The notes: generated from the letters alone by a model not told the origin. Counted from the stretch's first letter, positions 33,965 through 48,494 are shown. The stretch is 48,711 bases of DNA from Lentisphaerota bacterium (GCA_012511885.1 JAAZFE010000151.1:1-48711), one strand, 5' to 3'. Translations and numbers: made by a program.

Positions 33965-34921
33965 TTACAGGCGCCAACCCCGGTTGCCCAGCTCCTGCCA
34001 GACTGTTTCGATTTCAAGGCGCTCAAGCTCTCCTTCAGGTGCGATCAGCACGCAAATTTCTCCGCGACCGCGGGGCGCCCAGGTTTCGGCCTTGGATGAC
34101 CCGAACAAAGCCACCACCGGCAATCCTACCGCAGCGGCCAGATGAGTAATGCCCGAATCGTTGCCCAGAAACCGGGAGGATTCCGTCAAAACAGCCGCCA
34201 GTTCGATCAGGTTCAAGCCCTCCAAGCAGGGCAAGTCCGGCAATTTGCCCGCCAATTCTCCGCGCGCCTGTTGATCGGCTTCGCCCAGCACAGCAATAAC
34301 ATCGTGGCCGCAGGCGCAGAGCCGCTGGATGATTTCCATGAAGCCGGGGAGCGGCCATGTTTTGGCCGGGCTGCCGCTGCCCGGATGAACCACGATCGGC
34401 CGTGACACCACCCCCAGCTCTTGCAGGCGGCGACGCGCGTCGGCGCGTGCTTCACCCGACAGCACCAGTTCGGGAACCAGTTCCGCCTCATAAATGGCTA
34501 GCGCCTGCAACGGTTCCAACAGAAAGGGCACCGCGTGGCCGCGGGAAATCATGGGCGAGCCTTGAATCACCTGCCGGGCGCCGGCCTGGAGTAGATTGTC
34601 GTGCACGTGGCCGGCGGGATCATGCAGATAATGAAAAATCAAATCATAGGAACGGATGGCCGCGACCTGCTCTTCGGTGAATTCGGCCCGAGGGGCAAAA
34701 AAGCGGGCCATGTCCGCCCGGTCAAGCGACTGCACCTTTTCGGCGAGTCCCCCGGCGACCGCCAGTTCCGCGATGTGCGGATAGCCCCAGATATCAATCC
34801 GCGCGAGAGGCCACTGGGCGCGCAAAGCCTGCAAAACGGGCAGCGTGACAATGAAATCGCCGATGGCCCCGCCACGCAGAAGCAGGAATCGCGGCGCGTG
34901 GGTTCCTATCGGTCCGGCCAC
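33965..34921 (-). CDS. Glycosyltransferase family 9 (heptosyltransferase-like) protein
   Basis: The protein has about 318 aa. The start is one of two adjacent GTG codons (34924 or 34921); GAGGGG upstream favours 34921. Family features are FLLLRGGAIGDFIVTLPVLQAL (17-38 or so), PIVVHPGSGSPAKTWPLPGF in the donor domain and SRFLGNDSGITHLAAAVGLPVVALFG, the conserved GNDSG site binding the ADP-sugar. GT9 enzymes add heptose or related sugars to lipopolysaccharide core. It appears to head the minus-strand arm; about 120 nt separate it from the DUF362 gene. Confidence 0.92.
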   Translation of the reverse strand: MAGPIGTHAPRFLLLRGGAIGDFIVTLPVLQALRAQWPLARIDIWGYPHIAELAVAGGLAEKVQSLDRADMARFFAPRAEFTEEQVAAIRSYDLIFHYLHDPAGHVHDNLLQAGARQVIQGSPMISRGHAVPFLLEPLQALAIYEAELVPELVLSGEARADARRRLQELGVVSRPIVVHPGSGSPAKTWPLPGFMEIIQRLCACGHDVIAVLGEADQQARGELAGKLPDLPCLEGLNLIELAAVLTESSRFLGNDSGITHLAAAVGLPVVALFGSSKAETWAPRGRGEICVLIAPEGELERLEIETVWQELGNRGWRL

Positions 34922-34930
34922 CACGTCCCC

Positions 34931-35491
34931 TCAAGGCAGATGCCACAGACCCGCCGCCAACAACAGGATGGAGCCCGCCAGCTTGATCCATCCCCAGCGC
35001 CGGACCGCAACCGTGTGCGGCAGGAATCTTTCGACGGTTTTGCGGAACAGCCAGGGGTGCAGCATCAGGGCGCAGCCGACCAGCACCCAGACATAGGCAA
35101 TAACCGCCGGAACATGACGCCAGATGGATTCCGCCCAGCGCACACCCATCAGCATGGGGTTGGCCACCAGAATCAGCAGCGCGCCCAAAGCGCGCGCCGA
35201 AAGCAGTTCATCGAGCAAAAACAGCACGGCCAGATAGAGCCCGACGGCCGCAAACGGCAGATAGGGTTTCACCCACTCGAAGCGTCCCAAAGCGGCATGT
35301 TGCATGATCCAACCCACCCAGAACACGGCCAGAGCAGTCATGATCCAGCCGGGAGTTCGCCAGCGCGGGAAAGCGACCAGCCCTCGCAGCACACCGGCCG
35401 GAAACGCCACCATGACGCCGCCTACCGCCAGTCCCGCAGTGCCCAATACAACCAGCAGACGGCCGAGGAACAGATAAGCGGGCGTCACCAT
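34931..35491 (-). CDS. Six-segment integral membrane protein of unknown function
   Basis: The protein has 186 aa with six hydrophobic segments (for example LFLGRLLVVLGTAGLAVGGV, MTALAVFWVGWIMQHA, AVGLYLAVLFLLDELL, ALLILVANPMLMGV, AYVWVLVGCALML, AGSILLLAAGLWHL) and no catalytic motif. It overlaps the upstream gene by 7 nt and is followed within 10 nt by the GT9 gene, so it is probably cotranscribed with both. No family was recognised. Confidence 0.75.
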   Translation of the reverse strand: MVTPAYLFLGRLLVVLGTAGLAVGGVMVAFPAGVLRGLVAFPRWRTPGWIMTALAVFWVGWIMQHAALGRFEWVKPYLPFAAVGLYLAVLFLLDELLSARALGALLILVANPMLMGVRWAESIWRHVPAVIAYVWVLVGCALMLHPWLFRKTVERFLPHTVAVRRWGWIKLAGSILLLAAGLWHLP

Positions 35492-36450
35492 GAGATCGGT
35501 TCCTGCGCCGGGGTCGCCGGGGTCGTCGCGCGCGGCGCGGCGCGTCCACGGGCCGGCGGCTGAGTGGGCGCTGGCCCCTTGGGGGGCAGTTCCCCGATGG
35601 TCGGCGTGTAAGGGTTGGCAGGCGGCAGCGATGGCGCACTCAGTACGCCCGGGCGTTCGGGGTCTTCCTCGAACGGAGTTCCCCCCACCACATGGACCGC
35701 TCCCTCCGAATCGCGCTCCAGACGGATTTGGCCCACTTCGGCAATGTAGAAGGCAACGCCCAAGGGAGTCCCCTCGTGATCCAAGCGGGAGAGCGTGAAC
35801 CGGTCTGGCGCACTTTGATGCAGGACATGAAAGACGCCGTCACGATCCCGTTCAAGGCGCGGCACAAAAAAACGGATCAGACGCCCGAGGTCATAGCAAG
35901 CCAGACAGAAACCATCGGCCGTGGAATCCAGCCGGAAGAAAAGCCGGTCCATGCGCCGGCGATTCATTTGCCGCAGCGAGATCACCCGGCCGTCGCGGCT
36001 GTCCGGCATGCCATAGCGGCGGTTCAGCACTTCCAGACCGGGCTGGACTTCCAAGGCGAGGCGGCGACCCATGAAACGGGTGCCATCCACTTCAAGCAAC
36101 GGACAGAGCATATAGGTCTGCCCGCGGACAATGCGGTAGGCATCCAGCAGGTTGACCTCAACCTCCCGGGTGTCCCCCGCGGGAATAACGATCGGACGGG
36201 CCACCAGGGGACGTCCGGTTTCGCGCACCAGCGAAGTCGGCTGATCTTCCACATCAAACCGCAAACGCGCGTTGCCGTGGGGGCCCAGGCTCAGGCTCTT
36301 TCCGCTATAATTGGCAATGGTGAGCGTCGCCTTGATGGGCTCCATCAGCAGGGTGCGGTCATTGGCCAGCGACCATTCCAGTTCGATTTGAGCCAGAACC
36401 GGCCCGCTTGAAGCGGCCCAGAACAACAGCAGGATCACGAGGCGTTTCAT
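35485..36450 (-). CDS. Secreted protein of unknown function
   Basis: The protein has 321 aa. The ATG at 36450 starts a signal peptide (MKRLVILLLFWAASSGPVLAQ); an ATG at 36474 directly after the previous stop is the alternative. Residues ~20-130 look like an Ig-like beta domain (LTIANYSGKSLSLGPHGNARLRFDVE). The middle holds an Arg-rich segment (RQMNRRRMDRLFFRLDS) and a repeated beta pattern (GVFHVLHQSAPDRFTL, GAVHVVGGTP). The last ~50 residues are Pro/Ala/Thr-rich. Predicted periplasmic; function not assigned. Confidence 0.75.
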   Translation of the reverse strand: MKRLVILLLFWAASSGPVLAQIELEWSLANDRTLLMEPIKATLTIANYSGKSLSLGPHGNARLRFDVEDQPTSLVRETGRPLVARPIVIPAGDTREVEVNLLDAYRIVRGQTYMLCPLLEVDGTRFMGRRLALEVQPGLEVLNRRYGMPDSRDGRVISLRQMNRRRMDRLFFRLDSTADGFCLACYDLGRLIRFFVPRLERDRDGVFHVLHQSAPDRFTLSRLDHEGTPLGVAFYIAEVGQIRLERDSEGAVHVVGGTPFEEDPERPGVLSAPSLPPANPYTPTIGELPPKGPAPTQPPARGRAAPRATTPATPAQEPISW

Positions 36451-36474
36451 GTCGTACCCGCGGATGCGCGCCAT

Positions 36475-37200
36475 TTACCGGCCGATTTCGATTCTGGACG
36501 CCGCGCGGGGGGGCAGACCGGCATCCAGGATTTTCCGTTGGGCCGCCGGAATATCATAGGGCACCCGGCGCAGCTCAACCACGTTTTGCACCATGTCATA
36601 GATGGCGTAGGCCGCGCGCGGATCGCCATCGCGGGGCTGCCCGACGCTGCCGACATTGATGTAATATTTCCGGCCAGCCGTGATGCGCAGCTTGGTGTAG
36701 AGCCCGCCCCGCACAATGCCCGCTTTCTCAAAAGCCAAAGGCACGTGGGTATGCCCGAAAAAGCACACCGAGCACATCTGATAAGCAAAATTGGCTTCCG
36801 CTTCGAGCTTGTCAAAAACGTATCCCCAGCGCTCAGGGCTGTCCAACGTGGCGTGCACCAGCATGAAGGTTTCGACCATGCGCGAATAGCGCAGGTTGCC
36901 CAGCCAGCTGCGCTGCTCTTCGGTCAGGCGCTTGCGGGTCCAGTCCACCACGTCGGCCGCCAGCGGATGAAACCCATTCAGGTTCTCCTGCCGCGAGCAG
37001 TAGTGGTCGTGGTTGCCGCGCACCACCGCGTCGCCGACCAGCTCGCGCACCTTCTCGAGGCACAACTCCGGATCGGCGTTATAGCCGACAATATCGCCCA
37101 CGCTGCAATAGTGCGTGACGCCCTGCTGTTCGGCATCGGCCAGGACCGCGGTCAGTGCCTCCCAATTGGCGTGCACATCACCCAAGACAGCGTACTTCAT
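36475..37200 (-). CDS. Metallophosphoesterase, YfcE/ApaH-like
   Basis: The protein has 241 aa. The complete calcineurin-like metal-binding set is present: GDVHANWEAL (7-16), GDIVGYNADP (35-44), GNHDHYC (62-68), a later His in LVHATLD, and FGHTHVPLAF. A NVGSVGQPRDGDPRAAYAIYD segment follows, characteristic of the small DUF2/YfcE-type phosphoesterases. Likely a cytoplasmic phosphodiesterase or phosphatase; the substrate is unknown. The start overlaps the stop of the zinc-finger gene (ATGA), linking the two in one transcript. Confidence 0.92.
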   Translation of the reverse strand: MKYAVLGDVHANWEALTAVLADAEQQGVTHYCSVGDIVGYNADPELCLEKVRELVGDAVVRGNHDHYCSRQENLNGFHPLAADVVDWTRKRLTEEQRSWLGNLRYSRMVETFMLVHATLDSPERWGYVFDKLEAEANFAYQMCSVCFFGHTHVPLAFEKAGIVRGGLYTKLRITAGRKYYINVGSVGQPRDGDPRAAYAIYDMVQNVVELRRVPYDIPAAQRKILDAGLPPRAASRIEIGR

Positions 37201-38939
37201 GGCGCATCCTCTGCTTGCTCCGCTTCCGGCGAACCGGTCGCAGATTCTTCGGCGGCCGCGTCGGGCTCGTCGGCCGGCAGCGCTTCCTCGGGCGGCGGTT
37301 CGGCCAGCGCCTCATTGGTTTGGACCTCCGCGTCCTGAGGAGCCTCAACCAACTCGGCTTCCACTGTGGCTTCCGCCTCTTCCTCCGCCGGCTTGGCCTC
37401 CGGTGCGGCCTTCGCGACGGTGGTCACCGACGGTCTGGCCCGGCGGCCGCGCGGCAGGGCCAGGGTGCCATCAAAAAATTCAATCACCCCGCCATGCGCC
37501 ACCAGATTGCTCAAGTGCAGCAGCAATTCCGCGGCGCCGGCCGACTCCGGATCCGCGCCCGGGCGCAGGTTCGCCAGCACCTGCTGGCGGGTAATGCCCG
37601 GATTCGCCTCCAGATAGGACAGGATTTCGCGAACGACCTGCGTGGCGGAATCAATCTCGACCGGCGATGGCGGAACAGCGGTCACAAAAGTTTCGCGCAC
37701 GTTCACCTTGAACAGATAGAACCGCATTTGCCGGAACGCCGGCTGCAGCGCCATCACCAGGGTCAGCGGAAAGCGACTCTCCTTTTGCCAGGCAAACGAC
37801 ACCGCCGCCCGCAGCGCCTCGTCATCAAACTGACGGGACTGGGCCCCCGGCACAATGCAGCGCGGCGACTCCCGCAACATGCCCTTGATCTTGCTCCGCA
37901 TCCACTCCTCGGCCTGCGCGCGGGTCAGTTCCGCGGCCTCCTCCCCTTCCGGCGGCTGTTTCAGGCGGAAGATGGTTTTCTTGCGCTCGCTTTCCTTCCA
38001 CTGTTCGACCAACGCCTCATCGCGCACGGTATGCAAACGGGCCAGATAGTCGGCCTTCGACATATGCGCGTAGCGCGACGACCACAACTCCTGAATCCTC
38101 TCGTTATAGCCATGATGATTCGGCGGCCCCAGCAACTCGCCGCTCAAGCCGCAGCGTGCCACCACCGCAAAGTTGCCCGCCGGCGGCTCGACCTCGGTTT
38201 CCTCGATCTCGAAAAACTTGTCAAGGTGGTCGCGCACGACATGCGCCTCGGCATTGTGCCGATGACGGAAAACCCGCCGGCACTCGAGACACTGGCACAA
38301 GGTTTGACGCGCCTCGCCCTCGGCGGGAAGCGGCATCTCCAACTTGACCAGATAGCGATCGGGGTGCGCCAGAAAGCGGCTGGCAATTTCCAGCAACGGA
38401 TAGGCCCGGCGGCTGGCCCGGAAATCTTGCGCCAGCAGATTCAGGCGCTCGCGATCCGGCAGAAACATCACTTTTACATTGAGCCGGGGTGGACGATCCC
38501 GCCGTGGCGGGCGGTCCCGTCCGCGCTCTGGCCGCTCGCCATCACGGGGCCTGCCCCGCGCCGCACCGGTTCGCTGTGGCGGCGAGCCGCCGCGGTCATC
38601 CGCAAAGCGCCGCCGACCGGCTTGCGCGTCGCCGGAACCCGCGCGTCCGCGCGACTGTTCCCCGCGCCCGCCGCCGCCCCATGGCCGTTCGCCCCGGGGC
38701 CGATCGCCACGCGCGGACCTGTCACGCCGGCCATCGCGACGATCCGCCTGGCCACGACGCCGGTCATCACGCCGCCCCCCCCCGCGCCCGCGGCCTGTCG
38801 GTTCCGAATCGAGATCCGGCCGGCCGGCATAGGGATTGTCGGGAGGTTTGCGCGCCCAAGTCGGCACGAAATTCAGTTCCAGGATGGACTCCATCCGGTC
38901 CTGTTCATTCCGTTCCGTACTATTCTCACCATCGGTCAT
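37197..38939 (-). CDS. RG/RD-rich protein with C2H2 zinc-finger-like motif
   Basis: The protein has 580 aa. The ATG at 38939 (MTDGENSTER) is the likely start. Residues ~47-152 are an intrinsically disordered Arg/Gly/Asp-rich segment like RGG RNA-binding regions. At ~217-238 there is C-x2-C-x12-H-x4-H (CLECRRVFRHRHNAEAHVVRDH), with the Phe of the classical C2H2 finger kept. A central region (~240-415) is unassigned; residues ~425-500 look like a winged helix (NPGITRQQVLANLRPGADPE). The last ~75 residues are acidic, Ala/Glu-rich. This suggests a nucleic-acid-binding, perhaps RNA-associated, protein. It is cotranscribed with a phosphoesterase and adjacent to the chaperonin genes. Confidence 0.75.
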   Translation of the reverse strand: MTDGENSTERNEQDRMESILELNFVPTWARKPPDNPYAGRPDLDSEPTGRGRGGGRRDDRRRGQADRRDGRRDRSARGDRPRGERPWGGGGRGEQSRGRAGSGDAQAGRRRFADDRGGSPPQRTGAARGRPRDGERPERGRDRPPRRDRPPRLNVKVMFLPDRERLNLLAQDFRASRRAYPLLEIASRFLAHPDRYLVKLEMPLPAEGEARQTLCQCLECRRVFRHRHNAEAHVVRDHLDKFFEIEETEVEPPAGNFAVVARCGLSGELLGPPNHHGYNERIQELWSSRYAHMSKADYLARLHTVRDEALVEQWKESERKKTIFRLKQPPEGEEAAELTRAQAEEWMRSKIKGMLRESPRCIVPGAQSRQFDDEALRAAVSFAWQKESRFPLTLVMALQPAFRQMRFYLFKVNVRETFVTAVPPSPVEIDSATQVVREILSYLEANPGITRQQVLANLRPGADPESAGAAELLLHLSNLVAHGGVIEFFDGTLALPRGRRARPSVTTVAKAAPEAKPAEEEAEATVEAELVEAPQDAEVQTNEALAEPPPEEALPADEPDAAAEESATGSPEAEQAEDAP

Positions 38940-39130
38940 CTGCCTTGCCGTCTCCCTGCCGCATCCGGACAACCACTCAGCCCCGGCCCGCCCCTGGGCG
39001 GGTTCGCTTATATTTCAGGGCACCATCCAACTGCGATCTTCCCGCAAGATGTAGCACAACATCCCCGCCGGCGCAATCTGCAACCTGCGGCAAAATCACC
39101 GGCGCGCCCGGCCCCGCGCGCCATCGGGGC

Positions 39131-39163
39131 AATAAAAAGGCGGGGCGCCCAAGACGTCCCGCC
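39131..39163 (-). terminator. Rho-independent terminator after groEL
   Basis: On the minus strand GGCGGG...CCCGCC forms a stem (39158-39163 with 39139-39144) followed at once by TTTTTATT (39138-39131), 16 nt after the groEL stop. This is the clearest intrinsic terminator in the window. Confidence 0.75.
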
Positions 39164-39178
39164 GGAAGGCCCAATGGC

Positions 39179-40807
<1,629 letters not shown>

Positions 40808-40840
40808 ACTATTCTTTTCTCCTTCTTCCAGTGTCTTCCA

Positions 40841-41131
40841 TTAGCGGTCCAGAATCGCGAGAATGTCGTCCTCGCGCATGATCTGGTATTCCTTGCCGTC
40901 CAGCTTGATCTCGGTGCCGCCATACTTCGGCATCAGGACCGTGTCGCCCTTCTTGACGTGGAACGGAACCTTGTTGCCGTCGTCATCGAGCTTGCCGGTG
41001 CCCAGGGCGATCACCTTGCCCTGCTGGGGCTTTTCCTTGGCGGTATCGGGAATAATGATCCCGCCCTTCTTCACTTCATCTTCCTTCAGGGGCTCCACGA
41101 GCACGCGATCTCCCAACGGTTGAATCTTCAT
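40841..41131 (-). CDS. groES: Co-chaperonin GroES (Hsp10)
   Basis: The protein has 96 aa. It shows the classical start [14 protein letters not shown], the mobile-loop region [21 protein letters not shown], and [23 protein letters not shown], ending DDILAIL. It caps the GroEL cylinder. AAGGA is directly upstream of the start. It forms a bicistronic unit with groEL; 91 nt separate it from dnaK upstream. Confidence 0.98.
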   Translation of the reverse strand: MKIQPLGDRVLVEPLKEDEVKKGGIIIPDTAKEKPQQGKVIALGTGKLDDDGNKVPFHVKKGDTVLMPKYGGTEIKLDGKEYQIMREDDILAILDR

Positions 41132-41222
41132 CTTTCCTTGTTCTCCTTGCTTGGGTTGAGTTGCCGGACACTACGCCAACGGATCCCTTCCGTCCAGCGC
41201 GCCGTCCGTTTTTCTTTGTTGT

Positions 41223-43151
41223 TTATTTTGAATTCTTGTCGTCGTCCACCATCTCGAAGTCGGCATCCATCACGTCGCCGTCCGGCGCCGCGCCGGCGTC
41301 GCCGGCCGGCGGCGGGCTCCCCGCGCCCCCCTCCGCGCTCGCCTGCGACTGCTTGGCCTGGGCGTAGAGATCCGCCGAGATCGCCTGCATATCGGCGGTC
41401 ACCGCCTCCATGGCCTGCTGAATGGCCGACGCATCCTCGCCCTTCAGAGCCGTCTTGAGCGCCTCCACCGAGCCCTCGACCTTCATCTTCTTGTCCGACG
41501 GAATCTTCTCGGCGTTCTCCTTGAGGAACTTCTCGGTTTCATACACCGTCGCCTCGCCGCGGTTCTTGGCGTCCACCGCCTCGCGGCGCTTGGCGTCCAC
41601 GTCGGCGTGGGCCTCGGCGTCCTTGACCATCTTCTCGACCTCCTCCTTGCTCAGGCCGCTCGAAGCCGTAATGGTGATCTTCTGCTCCTTGCCGGTGCCC
41701 AGGTCCTTGGCGCTCACCTTCAGAATGCCGTTGGCGTCCAGATCAAAGGTCACCTCGATCTGCGGCATGCCGCGCGGCGCCGGCGGAATGCCGTCCAGAT
41801 GGAACTTGCCGATCGTCTTGTTGTCGGCCGACATCTTCCGCTCGCCCTGCAGCACGTGGATTTCCACCGTCGGCTGGTTGTCCGACGCCGTGCTGAAGAT
41901 TTCGCTCTTCTTGGTGGGGATCGTCGTATTGCGCTCGATCAGCGGCGTCATCACCCCGCCCAGGGTTTCAATCCCGAGCGTCAGCGGCGTCACATCCAGC
42001 AGCAGGACATCCTTCACCTCGCCCTTCAGCACGCCGCCCTGAATCGCGGCGCCCACGGCCACCACCTCGTCCGGGTTCACACCCTTGTGCGGCTCGCGGC
42101 CGAGTTGGTTCTCGACCTCCTGCTGCACCTTCGGCATCCGGGTCATGCCACCCACCAGAATCACTTCGTCCACTTCCGACTTCGCGATGCCGGCATCCTT
42201 CAGGCAGGCCTCGACCGGGCGCATGCTGCGCTCGACCAAATCCCCGATCAACTGCTCGAGCTTGGCCCGGCTCAGGGTCACGTTCATATGCTTCGGCCCG
42301 CTCGCGTCCGCCGTAATAAACGGCAGATTGATGTCCGTGGTCTGCGAACTCGACAACTCGCACTTGGCCTTCTCGGCGGCTTCCTTCAGGCGCTGCAGAG
42401 CCATCGGGTCCTTGGACAGGTCAATGCCCTGGTCCTTCTTGAACTCCGCCACCAGCCAGTCAATCACGCGCTGGTCAAAGTCATCCCCGCCCAGGTGGGT
42501 GTCGCCGTTGGTGGCCTTCACCTCAAACACGCCGTCGCCGATGTCCAGCACCGAGATGTCAAACGTGCCGCCCCCCAGGTCGTACACCGCCACCTTCTCT
42601 TCCTTCTTCTTGTCCAGACCGTAGGCCAGCGACGATGCCGTCGGTTCATTGATGATCCGCAGCACCTCCAGCCCGGCAATCCGGCCGGCATCCTTGGTGG
42701 CCTGCCGCTGACTGTCATTGAAATACGCTGGCACGGTAATCACCGCCTGGGTGATCTTCTCACCCAGGAACGCCTCCGCGTCCGTCTTCATCTTCTGCAA
42801 AATCATGGACGAAATTTCCGGCGGCGAGTACGTCTTGTCGCCGATCTTCACATGCGCGTCGCCGTTGGCGGCCTTCACCACCTCGAAGGGCACCCGCGAA
42901 ATCTCCTCCTTCATCTCGTCATATTTGCGCCCCATGAAACGCTTGATGGAAAAAACGGTGTTCTTCGGGTTCGTCACCGCCTGCCGCTTGGCCGCGTTGC
43001 CCACCAACCGCTCGCCGCTCTTCGTAAACGCCACAATCGAAGGTGTCGTCCGGCCGCCCTCCGCGTTCAAAATAACCGTCGGCTGACCGCCCTCCATCAC
43101 CGCCATGCACGAATTCGTCGTGCCAAGATCCATTCCCAATACTTTTGACAT
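41223..43151 (-). CDS. dnaK: Chaperone DnaK (Hsp70)
   Basis: The protein has 642 aa. The nucleotide-binding domain starts [20 protein letters not shown] and includes [36 protein letters not shown] and [14 protein letters not shown]. The linker region [19 protein letters not shown] leads to the substrate-binding domain and a C-terminal Gly/Ala/Pro-rich tail ending in DDDKNSK. GAGG stands 8 nt upstream of the ATG. Neither grpE nor dnaJ is adjacent; groES-groEL follow, giving a major chaperone cluster. The 250-nt upstream region is AT-rich and carries an inverted repeat at 43317-43331. Confidence 0.98.
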   Translation of the reverse strand: MSKVLGMDLGTTNSCMAVMEGGQPTVILNAEGGRTTPSIVAFTKSGERLVGNAAKRQAVTNPKNTVFSIKRFMGRKYDEMKEEISRVPFEVVKAANGDAHVKIGDKTYSPPEISSMILQKMKTDAEAFLGEKITQAVITVPAYFNDSQRQATKDAGRIAGLEVLRIINEPTASSLAYGLDKKKEEKVAVYDLGGGTFDISVLDIGDGVFEVKATNGDTHLGGDDFDQRVIDWLVAEFKKDQGIDLSKDPMALQRLKEAAEKAKCELSSSQTTDINLPFITADASGPKHMNVTLSRAKLEQLIGDLVERSMRPVEACLKDAGIAKSEVDEVILVGGMTRMPKVQQEVENQLGREPHKGVNPDEVVAVGAAIQGGVLKGEVKDVLLLDVTPLTLGIETLGGVMTPLIERNTTIPTKKSEIFSTASDNQPTVEIHVLQGERKMSADNKTIGKFHLDGIPPAPRGMPQIEVTFDLDANGILKVSAKDLGTGKEQKITITASSGLSKEEVEKMVKDAEAHADVDAKRREAVDAKNRGEATVYETEKFLKENAEKIPSDKKMKVEGSVEALKTALKGEDASAIQQAMEAVTADMQAISADLYAQAKQSQASAEGGAGSPPPAGDAGAAPDGDVMDADFEMVDDDKNSK

Positions 43152-43316
43152 CTCTAACCTCTACTTTCCAAAATCTTCCGTCAAAAACTACAGCAATTCA
43201 CCTATCTATCAAGCATGAACTATGCCAAAATTATCATAAGTTATGTAATTTCCTGCTCAACAACCAGTTGCATCTTTCACCCCGAACTCCCTATTTTCGT
43301 CAACCTCTCAAATATT

Positions 43317-43331
43317 GTGCCATTATGGCAC
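43317..43331. promoter_or_regulatory. Inverted repeat upstream of dnaK
   Basis: GTGCCATTATGGCAC has 6-bp arms and a 3-nt spacer, 166 nt upstream of the dnaK start and 70 nt beyond the pcnB-like stop. It may be an operator or part of a stress promoter. It does not match CIRCE. Confidence 0.3.
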
Positions 43332-43400
43332 TATCAGTGACGCGCCTGTCTCATTTCCCATCGTCTGATGCCCCGCGCGCCTTATTATAAGGAATAACAG

Positions 43401-44807
43401 TCAGGTCTGCTCGGGTTTGGGCTCGCGCGGCCCCTTGCGCGGCCGTCTTCTCGATCCTTTTGCGGGGGTGCGCGCCTCTCCCTTTGCGCCGCCCTCGCTC
43501 CGGGACGCTCCGCCTTCCGCCTTCCCCCCCTCGCCCTTGGCGTCGCCGCCCGCGTCCGTTTGCGCTGGCGCCATCCACCGCTCGAGCAAGTCCTTCCGCG
43601 ACGCCTCCATCCCGCTGGCAAACTTGAGATAAATCAGCGCCTCCTCGAACCCGTTGCGCTTGCGCAGCCGCGTGGCATAGCGGCTCTGCCCCGATGACTT
43701 GCGCATCTGCACCTGCAGGCTCAGGATGCGCTCGACATCAAACACAATCGCCTTCGAGATCTGCGTCAGGTTGGACTTGTCGCGCAGCGTGGCATGGACC
43801 GCCTGCAGCGCCGCCTCGAACTCCGGCACGCCCTCGGCCGCCAGCTCCGCCGCCCGCGCCTCGATATAGGGCCCAAACACCAGCGCGTGCTGCAACGCCG
43901 GCATCGGCTTCAGATTGGCCTGCTTCCATACATCAAACTGGCGCAGCGCCTTCTTGACCCACGGGAACGACGCCGCCCCCTCCGGCGAGCCCAGCCAGGC
44001 CGAAAACGATGGATAAATCGTCTGAAACAACCCCTGCTGCCACGATCGCGAAAAAGCCGCCTTGGCGCTGCCGCAATTCAAAATCTTGAGCACCTCTTCA
44101 TGCATCCGCTCGCGCGACGAGTTTTTCAGGTCCTCGCCCAGCCGCCGGATGGCATCCCACAGTGCCGGCTCGATCTGGAAGTCCAGTTGCGCGGCAATGC
44201 GAATGGCCCGCACCATGCGCACCGGATCCTCGTGTATCCGCGTCTCCGGATCCCCGATCATCCGCAGCACGCGCTTCTCCAGATCCACCAGCCCGCCCAC
44301 ATAGTCAATGATGCTCCCATCCGCAATGTTGTAAAACAGGCCATTGATGGTGAAATCCCGCCGGCGGGCATCCTCCTCGGGCGTGCCATACACGTTGTCG
44401 CGCACAATCACCCCGTCGCGCGTGGCAAACGTGGGGTCGGGAACATCCGTGCGCCGACGCGACGGCAGCGGAATGCCCTCCGCCTCTGGCGGGGGGGCGT
44501 CAAAAAGCGCGCGAAACGTCGCGGTCTCGATGATCACATCCCGATAAAATATATGCGCCAGCTTGAAGCGCCGCCCGATGATCCGGCTGTTGCGGAACAA
44601 CTTCTTGATTTCCTCCGGCCGCGCGTCGGTTGCGATGTCATAATCCTTGGGCTGGCGACCCAGCAACAGATCGCGCACCCCCCCGCCGCACAAATAAGCT
44701 TTGTAGCCGGCCTCATCCAGCCGCCACAGCACCTGCAGCGCCTGATGCGAGATCTCGTTGCGCTTCAGCCCGTGCTCGCCGTCCTTCAATATGACGCAAT
44801 CATCCAT
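43401..44807 (-). CDS. pcnB: Poly(A) polymerase / tRNA nucleotidyltransferase family protein (PcnB-like)
   Basis: The protein has 468 aa. The class II nucleotidyltransferase head contains AYLCGGGVRDLLLGRQPKDYDIATDA (Gly-rich loop and the catalytic DxD), then ATFRALFD, RRRDFTINGLFYN and HEDPVRMVRAIRIAAQLDF, as in PcnB. The C-terminal ~70 residues are Lys/Arg/Gly-rich (RRRPRKGPREPKPEQT), as in poly(A) polymerases that bind RNA. It adds 3' tails to RNA; a CCA-adding role cannot be excluded. The start codon is 5 nt from the end of MITE copy G, whose terminal AGG would sit where a ribosome-binding site belongs. Confidence 0.88.
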   Translation of the reverse strand: MDDCVILKDGEHGLKRNEISHQALQVLWRLDEAGYKAYLCGGGVRDLLLGRQPKDYDIATDARPEEIKKLFRNSRIIGRRFKLAHIFYRDVIIETATFRALFDAPPPEAEGIPLPSRRRTDVPDPTFATRDGVIVRDNVYGTPEEDARRRDFTINGLFYNIADGSIIDYVGGLVDLEKRVLRMIGDPETRIHEDPVRMVRAIRIAAQLDFQIEPALWDAIRRLGEDLKNSSRERMHEEVLKILNCGSAKAAFSRSWQQGLFQTIYPSFSAWLGSPEGAASFPWVKKALRQFDVWKQANLKPMPALQHALVFGPYIEARAAELAAEGVPEFEAALQAVHATLRDKSNLTQISKAIVFDVERILSLQVQMRKSSGQSRYATRLRKRNGFEEALIYLKFASGMEASRKDLLERWMAPAQTDAGGDAKGEGGKAEGGASRSEGGAKGEARTPAKGSRRRPRKGPREPKPEQT

Positions 44808-44812
44808 TTCAG

Positions 44813-45029
44813 CCTGAATTATTCACGCGACAAGTCCAGTTCAGATGCGAGGCAGGCGGGGTGAAGCTGTATGGCATACTGCGAGCCCCGGATAACACGG
44901 CAGACGGGTCGGAATCGTCGCGCCCTTGGTCAATATGGATGAAAACTGCATTTTTCATGTTGTTTTCCATATTATACTGCCCTGCAGCAAATAGCATTGT
45001 TTTCATCCATGTTGATGACGTTTTTCAGG
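44813..45029 (+). mobile_element. MITE copy G (217 bp, full length)
   Basis: The left end is CCTGAATTATTCA and the right end has CTGAA/TTCAG kept but the inner bases changed (GACGTTTTTCAGG). The flanks are TCAG and TTAG, one mismatch from a 4-bp duplication. The element fills the whole gap between the secA stop (TAA inside the minus-strand CTAA flank) and the pcnB-like start. Confidence 0.88.
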
Positions 45030-48098
<3,069 letters not shown>

Positions 48099-48407
48099 AT
48101 TACAACTCGATACTCCGCAAAAAATCCGTCAAATAAAACTAAATAACCATAGCCCCCCACCTCCTCAACAAGCAAGCCCCGAACCCTCCCACGCCAAAAA
48201 ACCACCCCAGCCAATCCGGCAGTCGCCCGTTATCCCCCCCCCACCGCCACCCACAGCGCGACAGCGCCCCAAAACCCCCAAAAACGCTCCCTTTTCACCC
48301 GTTTCCGGTCGTTTTTTGACCGTTTTTTGCCAAAATCCTCCATTTTTGCCAATTTTCAGCCGTTTTGACCCGTTTTCAGCCAATTTCTGTCTTTCTCCGG
48401 GGTTGGT

Positions 48408-48494
48408 CGGCAGCTGCCGGTTATTCCACGGTCAAGGCGCGGGAGCGCCCAAAAAACGTCTCATCCTTGCCACTGTTTCCGCCGCGAAAGCGGC
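48408..48494. other. Cluster of three compact hairpins
   Basis: CGGCAGCTGCCG (48408-48419) is a perfect palindrome; GGCGC-GGGA-GCGCC is at 48436-48449; GCCGC-GAAA-GCGGC, with a GNRA-type loop, is at 48481-48494. None is followed by a T tract. This could be a structured RNA or plain GC-rich sequence. Confidence 0.3.

Noticed and set aside
41132-41222. A CIRCE heat-shock operator before groES
   Set aside because: No TTAGCACTC-N9-GAGTGCTAA-like sequence is present here or before dnaK.
43145-43390. An 81-aa ORF in the dnaK upstream region
   Set aside because: It has no ribosome-binding site, AT-rich promoter-like composition and no recognisable family.
48408-48494. A known structured RNA (SRP RNA, 6S, c-di-GMP riboswitch)
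   Set aside because: The hairpins lack the conserved sequence elements of these classes; listed only as unassigned structure.
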